From Pseudomonas putida (GTDB lineage Bacteria; Pseudomonadota; Gammaproteobacteria; Pseudomonadales; Pseudomonadaceae): DNA of 64,000 nt. Below the pieces are notes generated by a model that saw nothing but the letters and a program-made list of their open reading frames with translations, did no database searches and was not told where the DNA came from. The translations under genes and the position numbers were made by a program. The stretch is from assembly GCF_028682175.1 (NCBI RefSeq), contig NZ_JANHKS010000028.1, positions 1 through 64,000 of the forward strand. Reading direction: 5' to 3'. How positions within the stretch are numbered: position 1 is the first letter of the stretch; each line of letters opens with the position of its first letter. This document shows, piece after piece, positions 46,361 through 54,123 of this stretch.

Positions 46361-46651
46361 TTAGCCTTTGTTGCGTTGGCGGTATTCCTGGACCATGTCG
46401 CGGGACACGTCTTCCTTGAAGCACAGCGGCGCGTAGCCACCCGCACGGTTATAGGCGCTGCGTTTGCCGCAGCGGCTGCCGTTGCGGGCGGTGTTGTAGG
46501 GGCATGGGCAGTTGCCGGGGTAGCCGGCGATGGAGTTTTCGATGATGCGCTGGACAATGACGGCGTCGGCGGGCATCGCTTCCCTGGCGAATGCATTGAA
46601 GGCGCACAGCAATGCGAGTATTGCGATGAAGCTGGTTCCTACCTTGTTCAT
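46361..46651 (-). CDS. Small exported cysteine-motif protein
   Basis: A 96-residue protein from the ATG at 46651 (AGGGA six bases before it). The signal peptide MNKVGTSFIAILALLCAFN ends at AFA-REA. The mature part carries a compact Cys/Tyr/Arg motif: CPCPYNTARNGSRCGKRSAY and then GGYAPLCF. Four cysteines could form two disulfides. I have seen this motif in small exported proteins and next to nuclease-like proteins, but no function is assigned. It is convergent with the MXKDX gene and divergent from the Mrr-like gene. Confidence 0.75.
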   Translation of the reverse strand: MNKVGTSFIAILALLCAFNAFAREAMPADAVIVQRIIENSIAGYPGNCPCPYNTARNGSRCGKRSAYNRAGGYAPLCFKEDVSRDMVQEYRQRNKG

Positions 46652-46766
46652 GGCCATTCCCTAGCGGTACGGATGAATATTCCGGATAGCTTTTTACCAT
46701 GACATCATTGAGCCATTACAGAGGCTTTTCTCTGTAGAATTGGCTTTTTTGAAATGGACCAGGGAT

Positions 46767-47699
46767 ATGGCCAGGAAAACTTCACTGTTTGACGATCTCT
46801 TTTATATCGCCTCAAGACTGCCGTGGTGGCTCAGCCTCGCTATTGCGCTGGGCTCGTGGCTTTTTCTGCATTCAGTTGCCAGTCAGCCGTTGGCGAGTGC
46901 GTCGGATATTCATCATCTGCAAGCCACGGTATTGACCAACATGGCGCATATGGCGGCGAGTTTTTGCCAGTATCTCTTGCCGCTGATTTTTACCTTGGGC
47001 GCAATCGCCTCGATCGTTGGCCGACGCAAGCGCCGCAATCTGCTCGATTCAGCCGCCAACACCAAGGGCAACTCCCTTCTCGGCATCACCTGGCAGGATT
47101 TCGAGTTGCTGGTAGGCGAAGCCTTGCGACGTCGGGGTTATGCGGTGCAGGAAACCGGCGGCAAGGGCCCGGACGGTGGCGTCGATCTGATTGCCCGCAA
47201 GGATGGAGAAATCTATCTGGTGCAGTGCAAGCAATGGCGTGCGGTGCAGGTGGGGGTGCCGGTGGTGCGGGAGCTGTATGGCGCGATGGCGGCCGAGGGG
47301 GCTGTCGGCGGTTTCGTGATTACCAGTGGGAAGTTCAGTAAACCGGCGCGGGAATTTGCGTCGGGGCGCAATCTGCAGCTGATCGATGGCGCGGTGTTGA
47401 AGCAGTGGATTGCCGAGGCGAAGAAGCCGATGCCAGGGCCCACTACCGAGGTATTACGGGAGCGGGTTGAGCCGGTGGTTGAAGTGCCGAAGGTGGTGCC
47501 GCCTGTTGTAAAGGATCCGGTGCCAGAGCCGCCGGCCGAGCCAGTCCCGCCGCCAGCACCGGCGTGCCCCCATTGCCGCAAGACGATGGTGATGCGGGTG
47601 GCGCGCACCGGTGCCAATGCCGGGGGCAATTTCTGGGGCTGTACGGATTATCCGAAGTGCCGGGGGATCAGGGCGATTTTTCCGGCGATGAAGGTTTAA
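46767..47699 (+). CDS. Membrane-anchored Mrr-like restriction endonuclease with zinc ribbon
   Basis: A 310-residue protein. Two N-terminal membrane helices (LPWWLSLAIALGSWLFLHSV and YLLPLIFTLGAIASIV) precede a restriction-endonuclease-fold Mrr domain: ITWQDFELLVGEALRRRGY, then the active site GPDGGVDLIARKDGEIYLVQ and QCKQW (D...QxK). A Pro/Val-rich linker leads to a topoisomerase-type zinc ribbon CPHCRKTMVMR...FWGCTDYPKCRGI. Mrr proteins cut modified DNA; the membrane tether suggests action on entering or membrane-attached DNA, or a non-defence role. The start at MARKTSLFDD was chosen over an ATG nine codons upstream. Confidence 0.88.
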   Translation: MARKTSLFDDLFYIASRLPWWLSLAIALGSWLFLHSVASQPLASASDIHHLQATVLTNMAHMAASFCQYLLPLIFTLGAIASIVGRRKRRNLLDSAANTKGNSLLGITWQDFELLVGEALRRRGYAVQETGGKGPDGGVDLIARKDGEIYLVQCKQWRAVQVGVPVVRELYGAMAAEGAVGGFVITSGKFSKPAREFASGRNLQLIDGAVLKQWIAEAKKPMPGPTTEVLRERVEPVVEVPKVVPPVVKDPVPEPPAEPVPPPAPACPHCRKTMVMRVARTGANAGGNFWGCTDYPKCRGIRAIFPAMKV

Positions 47700-48075
47700 G
47701 GTCGGTTCAAGCTGCCGCAAACCTCTGCTGCGAAAAATTCCCGGCCTTTCACATAACAATTTCTCTAAAAAATAGTTACCCGGGTTTCATTTGATCCCGG
47801 GGCGTCAGCTTTTTACAGTGGGGGCACCTGATCGGACTTGCACCAGCAAGGAGGTTACAACCCGGACCAAGCCTGCAGTTTTTTTCATTGTGTTTGTTCG
47901 CGTCATTGCTCGTGGCGCGATGCCCCAAGCTCCAAAATTTCAGCCGCTGCCTCTAGCGGCTTTTTTGGCTGCGGATAAGCCCCCGCACGTCACCCCATCG
48001 CTTTCCTACCAATGCCCGGTACACGTCAGGCAAAATGCCAACCCTCTGTAAGTATCAGCTTTTAAAGAGGTAGGA
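47700..48075 (+). other. Gene-free region with terminator; possible small RNA
   Basis: No convincing gene. A CCCGGG hairpin lies at 47779-47801, a CTTGC/GCAAG hairpin near 47838, a T-run at about 47878, and a clear rho-independent terminator at 47942-47966. The terminator is more than 240 bp past the Mrr-like gene, so an independent short transcript is possible. An 86-codon open frame here lacks a ribosome binding site. Confidence 0.45.
47942..47966 (+). terminator. Rho-independent terminator
   Basis: GCCGCT and AGCGGC pair around GCCTCT, followed by six T residues, 110 bp before the next gene. Confidence 0.85.
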
Positions 48076-48711
48076 ATGCGTCTGTTCACCTTGAGATCCG
48101 CCCTGCTCTGCTCCGCACTGGCCTTCGGCCTGGTGGCTTGCGGCGCGCAGGCTGCAACCGAGACAAAGCACCCTGCCAAGTCGTCCAAGACCACCCACAC
48201 AGCCAAACCCTCAAAAGCTGCGCCCGCCAAACCCGTTGGCCAGAAGGTCTCGATGCTCAGCGGCAAGTTTGTCTTCACCCTGCCCAAGGGCTACGTGAAA
48301 GGGCCGATGGAAGAGATCGACGACAAGGCCAAGGCGGCAGGCGTGACCGGGGCGCTGTACATGAATAAACCGGCGCGGCGTGTGGTGATCATCACCGAAA
48401 CGCCGCTGCCCGATGGCCAGAAGGTCACGCCCAACGACGCCAAGACCCTGGACAACATCATTGCCGAAACCCTGGTGCAGCAGCAGTCCAGCTACAAGGA
48501 CTTCAAGAAGCTCGGTGAGAAGAAGATCGTGCGAAAAGGCCTCGGCCTGCGTCAGTTGGATGCGTCGGGCAGTGTCGATGGCGGCAACGTGCTGAGCACC
48601 ACCATCACCGCCGCCTCCGGCACCCGCACGGCGATGGTCAACGTGATCTCGTTGGCCAAGGATGCCAAGGCCCATACGGCAGTGGTCAAGGGTGTGACGG
48701 GGTCGAAATAA
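48076..48711 (+). CDS. Predicted exported lipoprotein, unknown function
   Basis: A 211-residue protein with a signal peptide and possible lipobox FGLVAC (Cys22). A Lys/Ala/Pro/Thr-rich linker (about residues 30-55) leads to a folded domain with GKFVFTLPKGYVKGPMEEIDD, RRVVIITETPLPDGQKVTPNDAKTL and QLDASGSVDGGNVLSTTITAASG. The layout suggests an envelope protein anchored by lipid, but I do not recognise a named family. AAAGAGG precedes the ATG. A REPIN follows directly. Confidence 0.8.
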   Translation: MRLFTLRSALLCSALAFGLVACGAQAATETKHPAKSSKTTHTAKPSKAAPAKPVGQKVSMLSGKFVFTLPKGYVKGPMEEIDDKAKAAGVTGALYMNKPARRVVIITETPLPDGQKVTPNDAKTLDNIIAETLVQQQSSYKDFKKLGEKKIVRKGLGLRQLDASGSVDGGNVLSTTITAASGTRTAMVNVISLAKDAKAHTAVVKGVTGSK

Positions 48712-48734
48712 GGACAGGCTTTCAGACACAGGCC

Positions 48735-48828
48735 TCGTAGCAGCGCGGCTTGCCGGCGGGAGCGGTGGGTCAGATTGAAATAAGTTGTCTGACACACCGC
48801 TCCCGCCGGCAAGCCGTGCTGCTACGGG
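48735..48828. repeat. REPIN, GTAGCAGCACGGCTTGCCGG family
   Basis: Inverted REP pair between the lipoprotein gene and the convergent HEPN-like gene, ending where the HEPN gene stops. Confidence 0.9.
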
Positions 48829-49263
48829 CTATCCATGACGTAGACGATCGATAAACCAGTTATCGATATCCAGGAGCAGATCGACCGCCTGATTCACCGC
48901 ATCCTGTGCCATCGCTTCGCTAACAGGATCTCCTGAGTAATCGCTCAGATTGCGCTGTTTGCGAAGACCGTCCAGCGTGATCATTCGAATCCGGTCCAGC
49001 CCCATCGTCAGCGGGAGTGTCTGAATCATCGTCTGATGGTGACCGGGTGTGCTGGTCAAGGTACGAAATCCGTTAGCCTGCAGTACCGCGTTGGCCGCTT
49101 GCATGATCGACTTGTAAGCCATGTCGAACCGGCCTTCGCTACTCATTCCTGGCAACTGCGCGTCCTCAAGACTTCTACGCGCCGCAGCCATCAACCGCTC
49201 CACATTCACCGCATCCTTGGGGACGGCCTCCAGTGCTCTGCCTAAAAGATTATCCAGCGTCAT
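48829..49263 (-). CDS. HEPN-domain protein (toxin-like partner of an MNT protein)
   Basis: A 144-residue all-helical protein. The sequence DMAYKSIMQAANAVLQANGFRT (about 48-69) and the late helix with KQRNLSDYSGD (about 104-114) match HEPN domains. The catalytic R-x4-6-H of HEPN RNases reads RNLSDY here, with Asp in place of His and an adjacent Tyr, a variant also common in HEPN proteins of HEPN/MNT pairs. It starts 3 bp after the stop of the nucleotidyltransferase gene, so the two are co-translated. It is probably an RNase-like toxin or a regulated effector; activity is not proven by sequence. Confidence 0.8.
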   Translation of the reverse strand: MTLDNLLGRALEAVPKDAVNVERLMAAARRSLEDAQLPGMSSEGRFDMAYKSIMQAANAVLQANGFRTLTSTPGHHQTMIQTLPLTMGLDRIRMITLDGLRKQRNLSDYSGDPVSEAMAQDAVNQAVDLLLDIDNWFIDRLRHG

Positions 49264-49266
49264 TCG

Positions 49267-49857
49267 TCACTCCTGATGCTTGGCCAGACCCTCCTCCGAC
49301 CCAATGACGAACAGCTTAGGCTTGGCCATTAAATCCCGCACGAACCCACCCTGTGCGGTTAACAATTGGAACCACTCTTTCTCAGGATACTGCTTGGCAT
49401 TGATCTCCCGACCGAGTATTTCCTGCAACGGATACAAGTGCTCAATCAGCTCACTGAAGCTGACGCTGCCAATCACCATCAGATCTACGTCGCTATGTGA
49501 GGAGGCTTTGCCGCTGGCGATGGAGCCGAAGACAAAAGCGGTCCTTATCCGATCCGACAGTGGTTCGAGTGCCAAGGCAATGCTGTCAGCCAGACCATCT
49601 GTCTTGTGCAGGATACTGACGAGCTCGGAAAAAATGGGGCATTGACGATTTGCCCGATACTGCATCAGGTTGCCGACAGGCACCTTGAGCAGCACTCCCG
49701 CCTCTACCATCTTGCTCAGCTCCCGGCTCAACGTGCCGGAAATCGTCTGGGTCAAGCGAGCGATTTCCCTTTGATGGTATTGCCGGTCCGGATTCAAAAG
49801 CATCAGAACCAGCACCTTTCTGCGGTACTCGGAGAACAAAAAAGAAGCGAGCGACAT
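49267..49857 (-). CDS. MNT-type nucleotidyltransferase with N-terminal winged helix
   Basis: A 196-residue fusion. Residues ~1-95 are a winged helix-turn-helix (FLFSEYRRKVLVLMLLNPDR, QREIARLTQTISGTLSRELSKM, GVLLKVPVGN). Residues ~100-190 are a minimal nucleotidyltransferase with FGSIASGKASSHSDVDLMVIG, the GS-x-D-x-D active site. Such MNT proteins neutralise HEPN toxins by adding AMP to the Tyr of the HEPN motif. The fused DNA-binding domain suggests it is also the operon repressor. ATG at 49857 is preferred over a start 18 codons upstream that would read through the palindromic operator. Confidence 0.87.
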   Translation of the reverse strand: MSLASFLFSEYRRKVLVLMLLNPDRQYHQREIARLTQTISGTLSRELSKMVEAGVLLKVPVGNLMQYRANRQCPIFSELVSILHKTDGLADSIALALEPLSDRIRTAFVFGSIASGKASSHSDVDLMVIGSVSFSELIEHLYPLQEILGREINAKQYPEKEWFQLLTAQGGFVRDLMAKPKLFVIGSEEGLAKHQE

Positions 49858-49869
49858 AACGCAACCATA

Positions 49870-49911
49870 TTGCTGCTTTAAAGGCAGCAATTGAAGCCTT
49901 AAAAGCAGCAC
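49870..49911 (-). promoter_or_regulatory. Palindromic operator of the HEPN/MNT pair
   Basis: A near-perfect 21-bp palindrome (arms TTGCTGC and GCAGCAA around CTTTAAA) lies at 49870-49890, 13 bp before the MNT start. A direct repeat of its right half (TTAAAAGCAGCA) lies at 49899-49910. This is a plausible site for the winged helix of the MNT protein. Confidence 0.7.
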
Positions 49912-49940
49912 TTTTCAAGTCACTAATGCCCGCAACAGTA

Positions 49941-50576
49941 TTATCTCTTGCTCTCCACCGCCATCCGCACCGCAAACCCGAACAACACCGTGCCCATCAG
50001 CCAGCGCTGCACCATCGCCCAGCTCGGGCGTTGGGTGAGGAAGAAGGCGATGGAGCCGGCTGCCATGGCGATGGTGGCGTTGACCATCAGGCTGATGCCG
50101 ATCTGCACGCTGCCCAGCACCAGGGACTGGCCCAGCACGCTGGTGCCGTTGTCGACGCTGATGAATTGCGGCAGCAGCGAGAGGTAGATCATGGCGACCT
50201 TGGGGTTGAACAGGTTGGTGATCATGCCCATGAAAAACAGCTGGCGGTTGCTGTCCTGGGGCAGGTCCTTGATCTGGAACGGCGAGCGCCCGCCCGGCCG
50301 GACGGCTTGCCAGGCCAGGTAGGCCAGGTATGCAGCCCCCGCCAGACGCAGGGCGTCATAGGCGTAGGGCACTGCCATGAGCAGGCCGGTGATGCCGAAG
50401 GCCGCGCATAGCATGTAGAACAGAAAACCGATGCCCACGCCGCCCAGAGAGATCAGTCCTGCCTTGCGACCCTGTGAGATGGATCGGGAAATCACGTAGA
50501 TCATGTTCGGCCCAGGCGTCAGAACCATGCCCAGCGCGATGAGAGAAAAAGCCAACAGGTTTGAAAGTTCAGGCAT
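49941..50576 (-). CDS. LysE/RhtB-family amino-acid exporter
   Basis: A 211-residue inner-membrane protein with about six helices, starting MPELSNLLAFSLIALGMVLTPGPNMIYVIS, the family opening. LGGVGIGFLFYMLCAAFGI and FFMGMITNLFNPKVAMIYLSLLPQFI are further signatures. It probably exports homoserine-like or other amino acids. The frame is open 31 codons upstream without similarity. It stands alone between the HEPN/MNT pair and the divergent diguanylate cyclase gene. Confidence 0.92.
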   Translation of the reverse strand: MPELSNLLAFSLIALGMVLTPGPNMIYVISRSISQGRKAGLISLGGVGIGFLFYMLCAAFGITGLLMAVPYAYDALRLAGAAYLAYLAWQAVRPGGRSPFQIKDLPQDSNRQLFFMGMITNLFNPKVAMIYLSLLPQFISVDNGTSVLGQSLVLGSVQIGISLMVNATIAMAAGSIAFFLTQRPSWAMVQRWLMGTVLFGFAVRMAVESKR

Positions 50577-50863
50577 GACGACTTCCGCCAACGGGTTGAG
50601 GTGGGATGTCGAAAACAGCTCGACGCAGCACCTGCATTCCAGCCCAATCGCAGGGTGCGGTAAATACACAGATCGGGGTCAAGTCAGGCCATACAGACGC
50701 CAGGTGCTACGCTGCAAAGCCTGGCCGACAGTCGGCGGTGTGATTCGGACGAATAGTGGCATTTTGCTCTTCCCAGCCCCTGACAGGCAGGCGACACTCA
50801 TGGGTGTTCGTCGTGGCTGATGTTTCAGTCGGGATGCTGCATTACACAACCCGGTGAAGAGCT

Positions 50864-51931
50864 ATGAACAACTCCATCCACAAGGGTCTTTCCTACGCCC
50901 GACGCATGTACCTGCCGCGCACGGTCGGTCTGGGCATCGGGTTCTTTTCCGTCGCGGCCGCTGTTTACCCCTCGCATCCGCCCGCGTGGGTATGGGCGTT
51001 GATGCTGTTTCATGGCTACGCCTGGCCCCATGTCGCCTACCAACTGGCGCGTTTTTCGAGCCAGCCGTATCAGGCCGAGCGGCGCACGCTGATTTATGAC
51101 TCGCTGGCAGGCGGCTTCTGGGCCGGCGCCATGGGGTTCAATCCGCTGCCGACCGTGACGGCGCTGTCGATGATGGCCATGAACAACATCGCGGCCGGCG
51201 GCCCGCGCCTTTTTGTTCTCGGCTGTATCGCGCAGTTGGCCGGCTCTGCGGTGGGGTATTGGATTCTCACGCCTGTGCTGTTTCCGGACGTCACCCAGAT
51301 TCAGATCTACGCCTGCCTGCCAATGCTGGTCATCTACCCGCTGGCCATTGGCCTGGTGTGCTATCGGGTGGCGGTGCAGCTGTCACGGAGCAAGAAGGCG
51401 CTGGAGAAACTCAGCACCACCGACAGCCTGACGGGCCTGATGAATCACGGCGCCTGGAAAGATCTGCTGACAGTCGAGTTCAACAATTGCCAGACCCTGA
51501 ACCGGCAGAACAGTGTTGCATTGATCGACATCGATCACTTCAAGTCCATTAACGACACCTACGGTCACATCATCGGCGACAACGTGCTCAAGCAACTGGG
51601 CGGCGCCCTGACCGCGAGCCTGCGCGAGACCGACCTGGCCGGCCGCTACGGCGGTGACGAATTCTGCGTGATCCTGCCCGACACCACACTGGCCCAGGCC
51701 GGCGAAATCCTCGAACGCCTGCGCCGCACCGTCCACGAACACACCCACAGCGCCCTGCCCAACCTGAAATTGAGCCTGAGCATCGGCATCGCCGCCTACG
51801 GCCCGCACCTCACCGACGCTGGCATGTGGCTGCACGAAGCCGACATGGCGCTGTACGACGCCAAAAGCACCGGGCGCAACCGCGTGACGTCGGCGCAACC
51901 CGGGGTGAAGACGGCGTTGATGGTGCGGTAA
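50864..51931 (+). CDS. MASE2-GGDEF diguanylate cyclase (AdrA/DgcC-like)
   Basis: A 355-residue membrane enzyme that makes cyclic di-GMP. The N-terminal MASE2 sensor has about five helices (YARRMYLPRTVGLGIGFFSV, VWALMLFHGYAWPHVAYQLA, then others up to residue ~175). The GGDEF domain has LTGLMNHGAW, the intact active site GGDEF at 263-267 (RYGGDEFCVILP) and a canonical inhibitory site RETD five residues before it. It therefore should be active and product-inhibited. AAGAGC precedes the ATG. In E. coli the AdrA relative drives cellulose synthesis; no such genes lie here. Confidence 0.93.
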   Translation: MNNSIHKGLSYARRMYLPRTVGLGIGFFSVAAAVYPSHPPAWVWALMLFHGYAWPHVAYQLARFSSQPYQAERRTLIYDSLAGGFWAGAMGFNPLPTVTALSMMAMNNIAAGGPRLFVLGCIAQLAGSAVGYWILTPVLFPDVTQIQIYACLPMLVIYPLAIGLVCYRVAVQLSRSKKALEKLSTTDSLTGLMNHGAWKDLLTVEFNNCQTLNRQNSVALIDIDHFKSINDTYGHIIGDNVLKQLGGALTASLRETDLAGRYGGDEFCVILPDTTLAQAGEILERLRRTVHEHTHSALPNLKLSLSIGIAAYGPHLTDAGMWLHEADMALYDAKSTGRNRVTSAQPGVKTALMVR

Positions 51932-51974
51932 GCGGCCCGGGTTCCAAGGTTGTCCGGCCGGCTTGACCTGGTAT

Positions 51975-52697
51975 TCATAGCAGCGATTCGGAGGGAGGCT
52001 GAACCTGTTTGAGCAAGCTCAACGGCGTCATCTTTTCCAGCAGCTTCATCAGGCTCCCGTCGAGGGACAGCGGACCATGGAGCGCTTCCTCCCGATCCAG
52101 ATGCCCCTGTTGAATGCTTCGATAGCCTTCGGGGTAGATACACCTCTCCAGCGGCATCAGGCTGTCGTAGTGTTCGAGCAAGCCGCGAAACACGATTCGG
52201 CGCTCGGACACGCCCCGGGTAGTGGCGATGAGTTTGATGAAGAAGGTCGAATCATTCTGGCGTAGTGCCTCATAGGCGGCGTATCGCTCCACCAGCGTGA
52301 GCCCTGCACAGTCATCGAATGCCACGCAGCAGAGCGCTTCACGGCGTCGGCCAGCAAACGGGTTTTTCGCAGCCACACGCCGATGGCTCTGCCCCAGGAC
52401 GAAAGCCACCGCCGACTCAGCCTGCTGCAGACGCAGGTCATCGAGGATGTCGTCCAGTTCGTCGAGTGAGGGCGCCTGTCGTCCCAGCTGTTCGATCTCC
52501 CGTCCAAACGTGGCAAACAGGCCCCGAGGACCGAGCCATTCCCTGTGCAGTTCGCCAAGCATCTCTGTGCACATGGCCCCCTGCCGCTCGACCAACCGGT
52601 TGAAGTGCACCATGACGTTGTCGTGTATCGAGGCCTGAAGTTCAGGCTGCACGCGCGCGCTGGTCATCGCGCCATGAACGGAGTTACATGTAGTCAT
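51975..52697 (-). CDS. Hypothetical protein (240 aa)
   Basis: A soluble 240-residue protein that I do not recognise. It is mostly helical, with VMVHFNRLVERQGAMCTEMLGEL, a SLDELDDILDDLRLQQAES segment and two rather hydrophobic patches; it has no signal peptide or membrane segment. An Arg-rich stretch GQSHRRVAAKNPFAGRRR sits mid-protein. It follows a small LuxR-type regulator gene on the same strand, 222 bp apart, which may control it. An A/T-rich upstream region may reflect acquisition by transfer. Confidence 0.7.
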   Translation of the reverse strand: MTTCNSVHGAMTSARVQPELQASIHDNVMVHFNRLVERQGAMCTEMLGELHREWLGPRGLFATFGREIEQLGRQAPSLDELDDILDDLRLQQAESAVAFVLGQSHRRVAAKNPFAGRRREALCCVAFDDCAGLTLVERYAAYEALRQNDSTFFIKLIATTRGVSERRIVFRGLLEHYDSLMPLERCIYPEGYRSIQQGHLDREEALHGPLSLDGSLMKLLEKMTPLSLLKQVQPPSESLL

Positions 52698-52919
52698 CGA
52701 CTGCTTCCTTTATTGTTATCAATATTATTTTTTGAAATCTGCGATTCCCCAAAACAGACAACGCTAACAAATACCACCCGACACTTTGACTTTAGGCATT
52801 GTGTATATACAAGGCAGATGAAACTTGCACGTCAGCTATCTTTACGCTCCCGAAAAAATAAACGTGCACGCAAAACCAACAGCCCGATTGCCCCGGCACC
52901 TTGACTCGAATTCAAACTT

Positions 52920-53213
52920 TCAAGAGCCCTCATTATGCGCAGCCGGCTCACCAATACAATCCGTCAGATGTAGGGGGTATTCGAACTGTTTACGGGCCTT
53001 GGGACTCACGTGCAGGGCCATCAGTTGTGCGCGGTTGTGGACTTCATTCTTCTTGAGCAGCGCCGAGACGTGGTCCCGGGCCGTGTAATCACTGATCCCC
53101 AGCGCCTGGGCGATGCCCTTGTTGGTGTAGCCGGCCAGCAGCAGCTGCAGCACTTCCTGTTCTCTGGGGGTGGTGCGATTGGGGCGTTTGTATTTACGTT
53201 TTCGTTCCGTCAT
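52920..53213 (-). CDS. Small LuxR-type DNA-binding regulator
   Basis: A 97-residue protein consisting almost only of a LuxR/FixJ helix-turn-helix: TPREQEVLQLLLAGYTNKGIAQALGISDYTARDHVSALLKKNEVHNRAQLMAL (residues ~15-67, here shown in parts: TPREQEVLQLLLAGYTNKGI, then LGISDYTARDHVSALL). There is no receiver or autoinducer domain, as in GerE-like regulators. A basic N terminus (TERKRKYKRPNR) precedes it. Its target may be the unknown gene just downstream on the same strand. Confidence 0.85.
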   Translation of the reverse strand: MTERKRKYKRPNRTTPREQEVLQLLLAGYTNKGIAQALGISDYTARDHVSALLKKNEVHNRAQLMALHVSPKARKQFEYPLHLTDCIGEPAAHNEGS

Positions 53214-53616
53214 ACGCTGGCATTATCCTTAAATCAATTGCCATCCGTGGCGTCAAACATTCCATCGGCTTGAACCGACTTTTATTGAGGTTATTTTCAA
53301 GCGACTGCGCTGGGGCCCGCAAAGCAATAAAGGTAAATATTCCTACAAGGGCAGGCGACATTTCTCTGTCACGGTCTTACAAGGTTGTAAATTGGAAATA
53401 ACGGAACGCCCGTGCAAACTCCGTATGCACGTTTCATTGGGGGAAAGTGTTAGTGCCCGCGACAATAAACGCTGCAAATGCGAATTACAATCATCGGTTA
53501 CAAATGACCTGATGGGCTCGGCAGGCGCCGGGCAATGGTCTGTCACGTTGCGGGGCAATCGGTGTCATGGCAACGCCGATCGCCCTGCGAAGAGAATGGA
53601 GTTGGACTACCGGCGA
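53214..53616. other. Gene-free A/T-richer region
   Basis: About 400 bp between the LuxR-type gene and the VOC gene. It is visibly richer in A/T than the flanks near 53220-53500 and contains the promoter region of the LuxR-type gene. No RNA gene, repeat or credible open frame was recognised. Confidence 0.45.
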
Positions 53617-54087
53617 TCAGGACGGCGCCTGTCCGAACATCTTCATCGCGCGTTCGCGGATTTCATCGGGAGTGAGATCTTCCTTGTGGGTGCCGATGAA
53701 CCACAGGTGACCGAATGGATCACGCACACTGCCGCTGCGATCGCCGTAGAACATGTCTTGAACTTCGGAGACTACGGTGGCCCCAGCGTCGACGGCGCGC
53801 TTGAATTGTTCATCGACGTCAGGCACGTAGAGGTGCATGGCGAACGAGGTTTTGCTGCCCGGCTCGGGGCTACCGAAACCGCCCTGGTCACAGGGCTCGG
53901 ACAGCATCATGCGTGAATCGCCGATTTGCAGCTCGGCATGGCCAACCCGGCCACCGGGCGCATCCAGACGAAACATTTCCTTGGCACCGAAGGCCTTCTT
54001 GTAGAACTCGATGGCCTGGTCTGCGGGCGAAACGCCCATGTACACGGTGAGGCTGTGCTGGCCCTCGGGAATGGGTTTGACGCTCAT
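53617..54087 (-). CDS. VOC-family (PhnB/glyoxalase-like) protein
   Basis: A 156-residue protein of the vicinal-oxygen-chelate fold, PhnB-like group: SLTVYMGVSPADQAIEFYKKAFG, GHAELQIGDSRMMLSEPCDQGGFG, FAMHLYVPDVDEQFKRAVDAGA, then DMFYGDRSGSVRDPFGHLWFIG with the terminal DPFGHLW signature. Biochemical activity is unknown. It is the last gene of the ECF sigma factor operon, a typical location for such proteins, 36 bp after the SnoaL-like gene. Confidence 0.88.
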   Translation of the reverse strand: MSVKPIPEGQHSLTVYMGVSPADQAIEFYKKAFGAKEMFRLDAPGGRVGHAELQIGDSRMMLSEPCDQGGFGSPEPGSKTSFAMHLYVPDVDEQFKRAVDAGATVVSEVQDMFYGDRSGSVRDPFGHLWFIGTHKEDLTPDEIRERAMKMFGQAPS

Positions 54088-54123
54088 GGGAATTCTCCTC
54101 AGGGGTTCTTGTTGTAGGAAAAA

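Noticed and set aside
47791..48051. 86-codon open frame between the Mrr-like and lipoprotein genes
   Set aside because: It crosses a rho-independent terminator and lacks a ribosome binding site and family resemblance.
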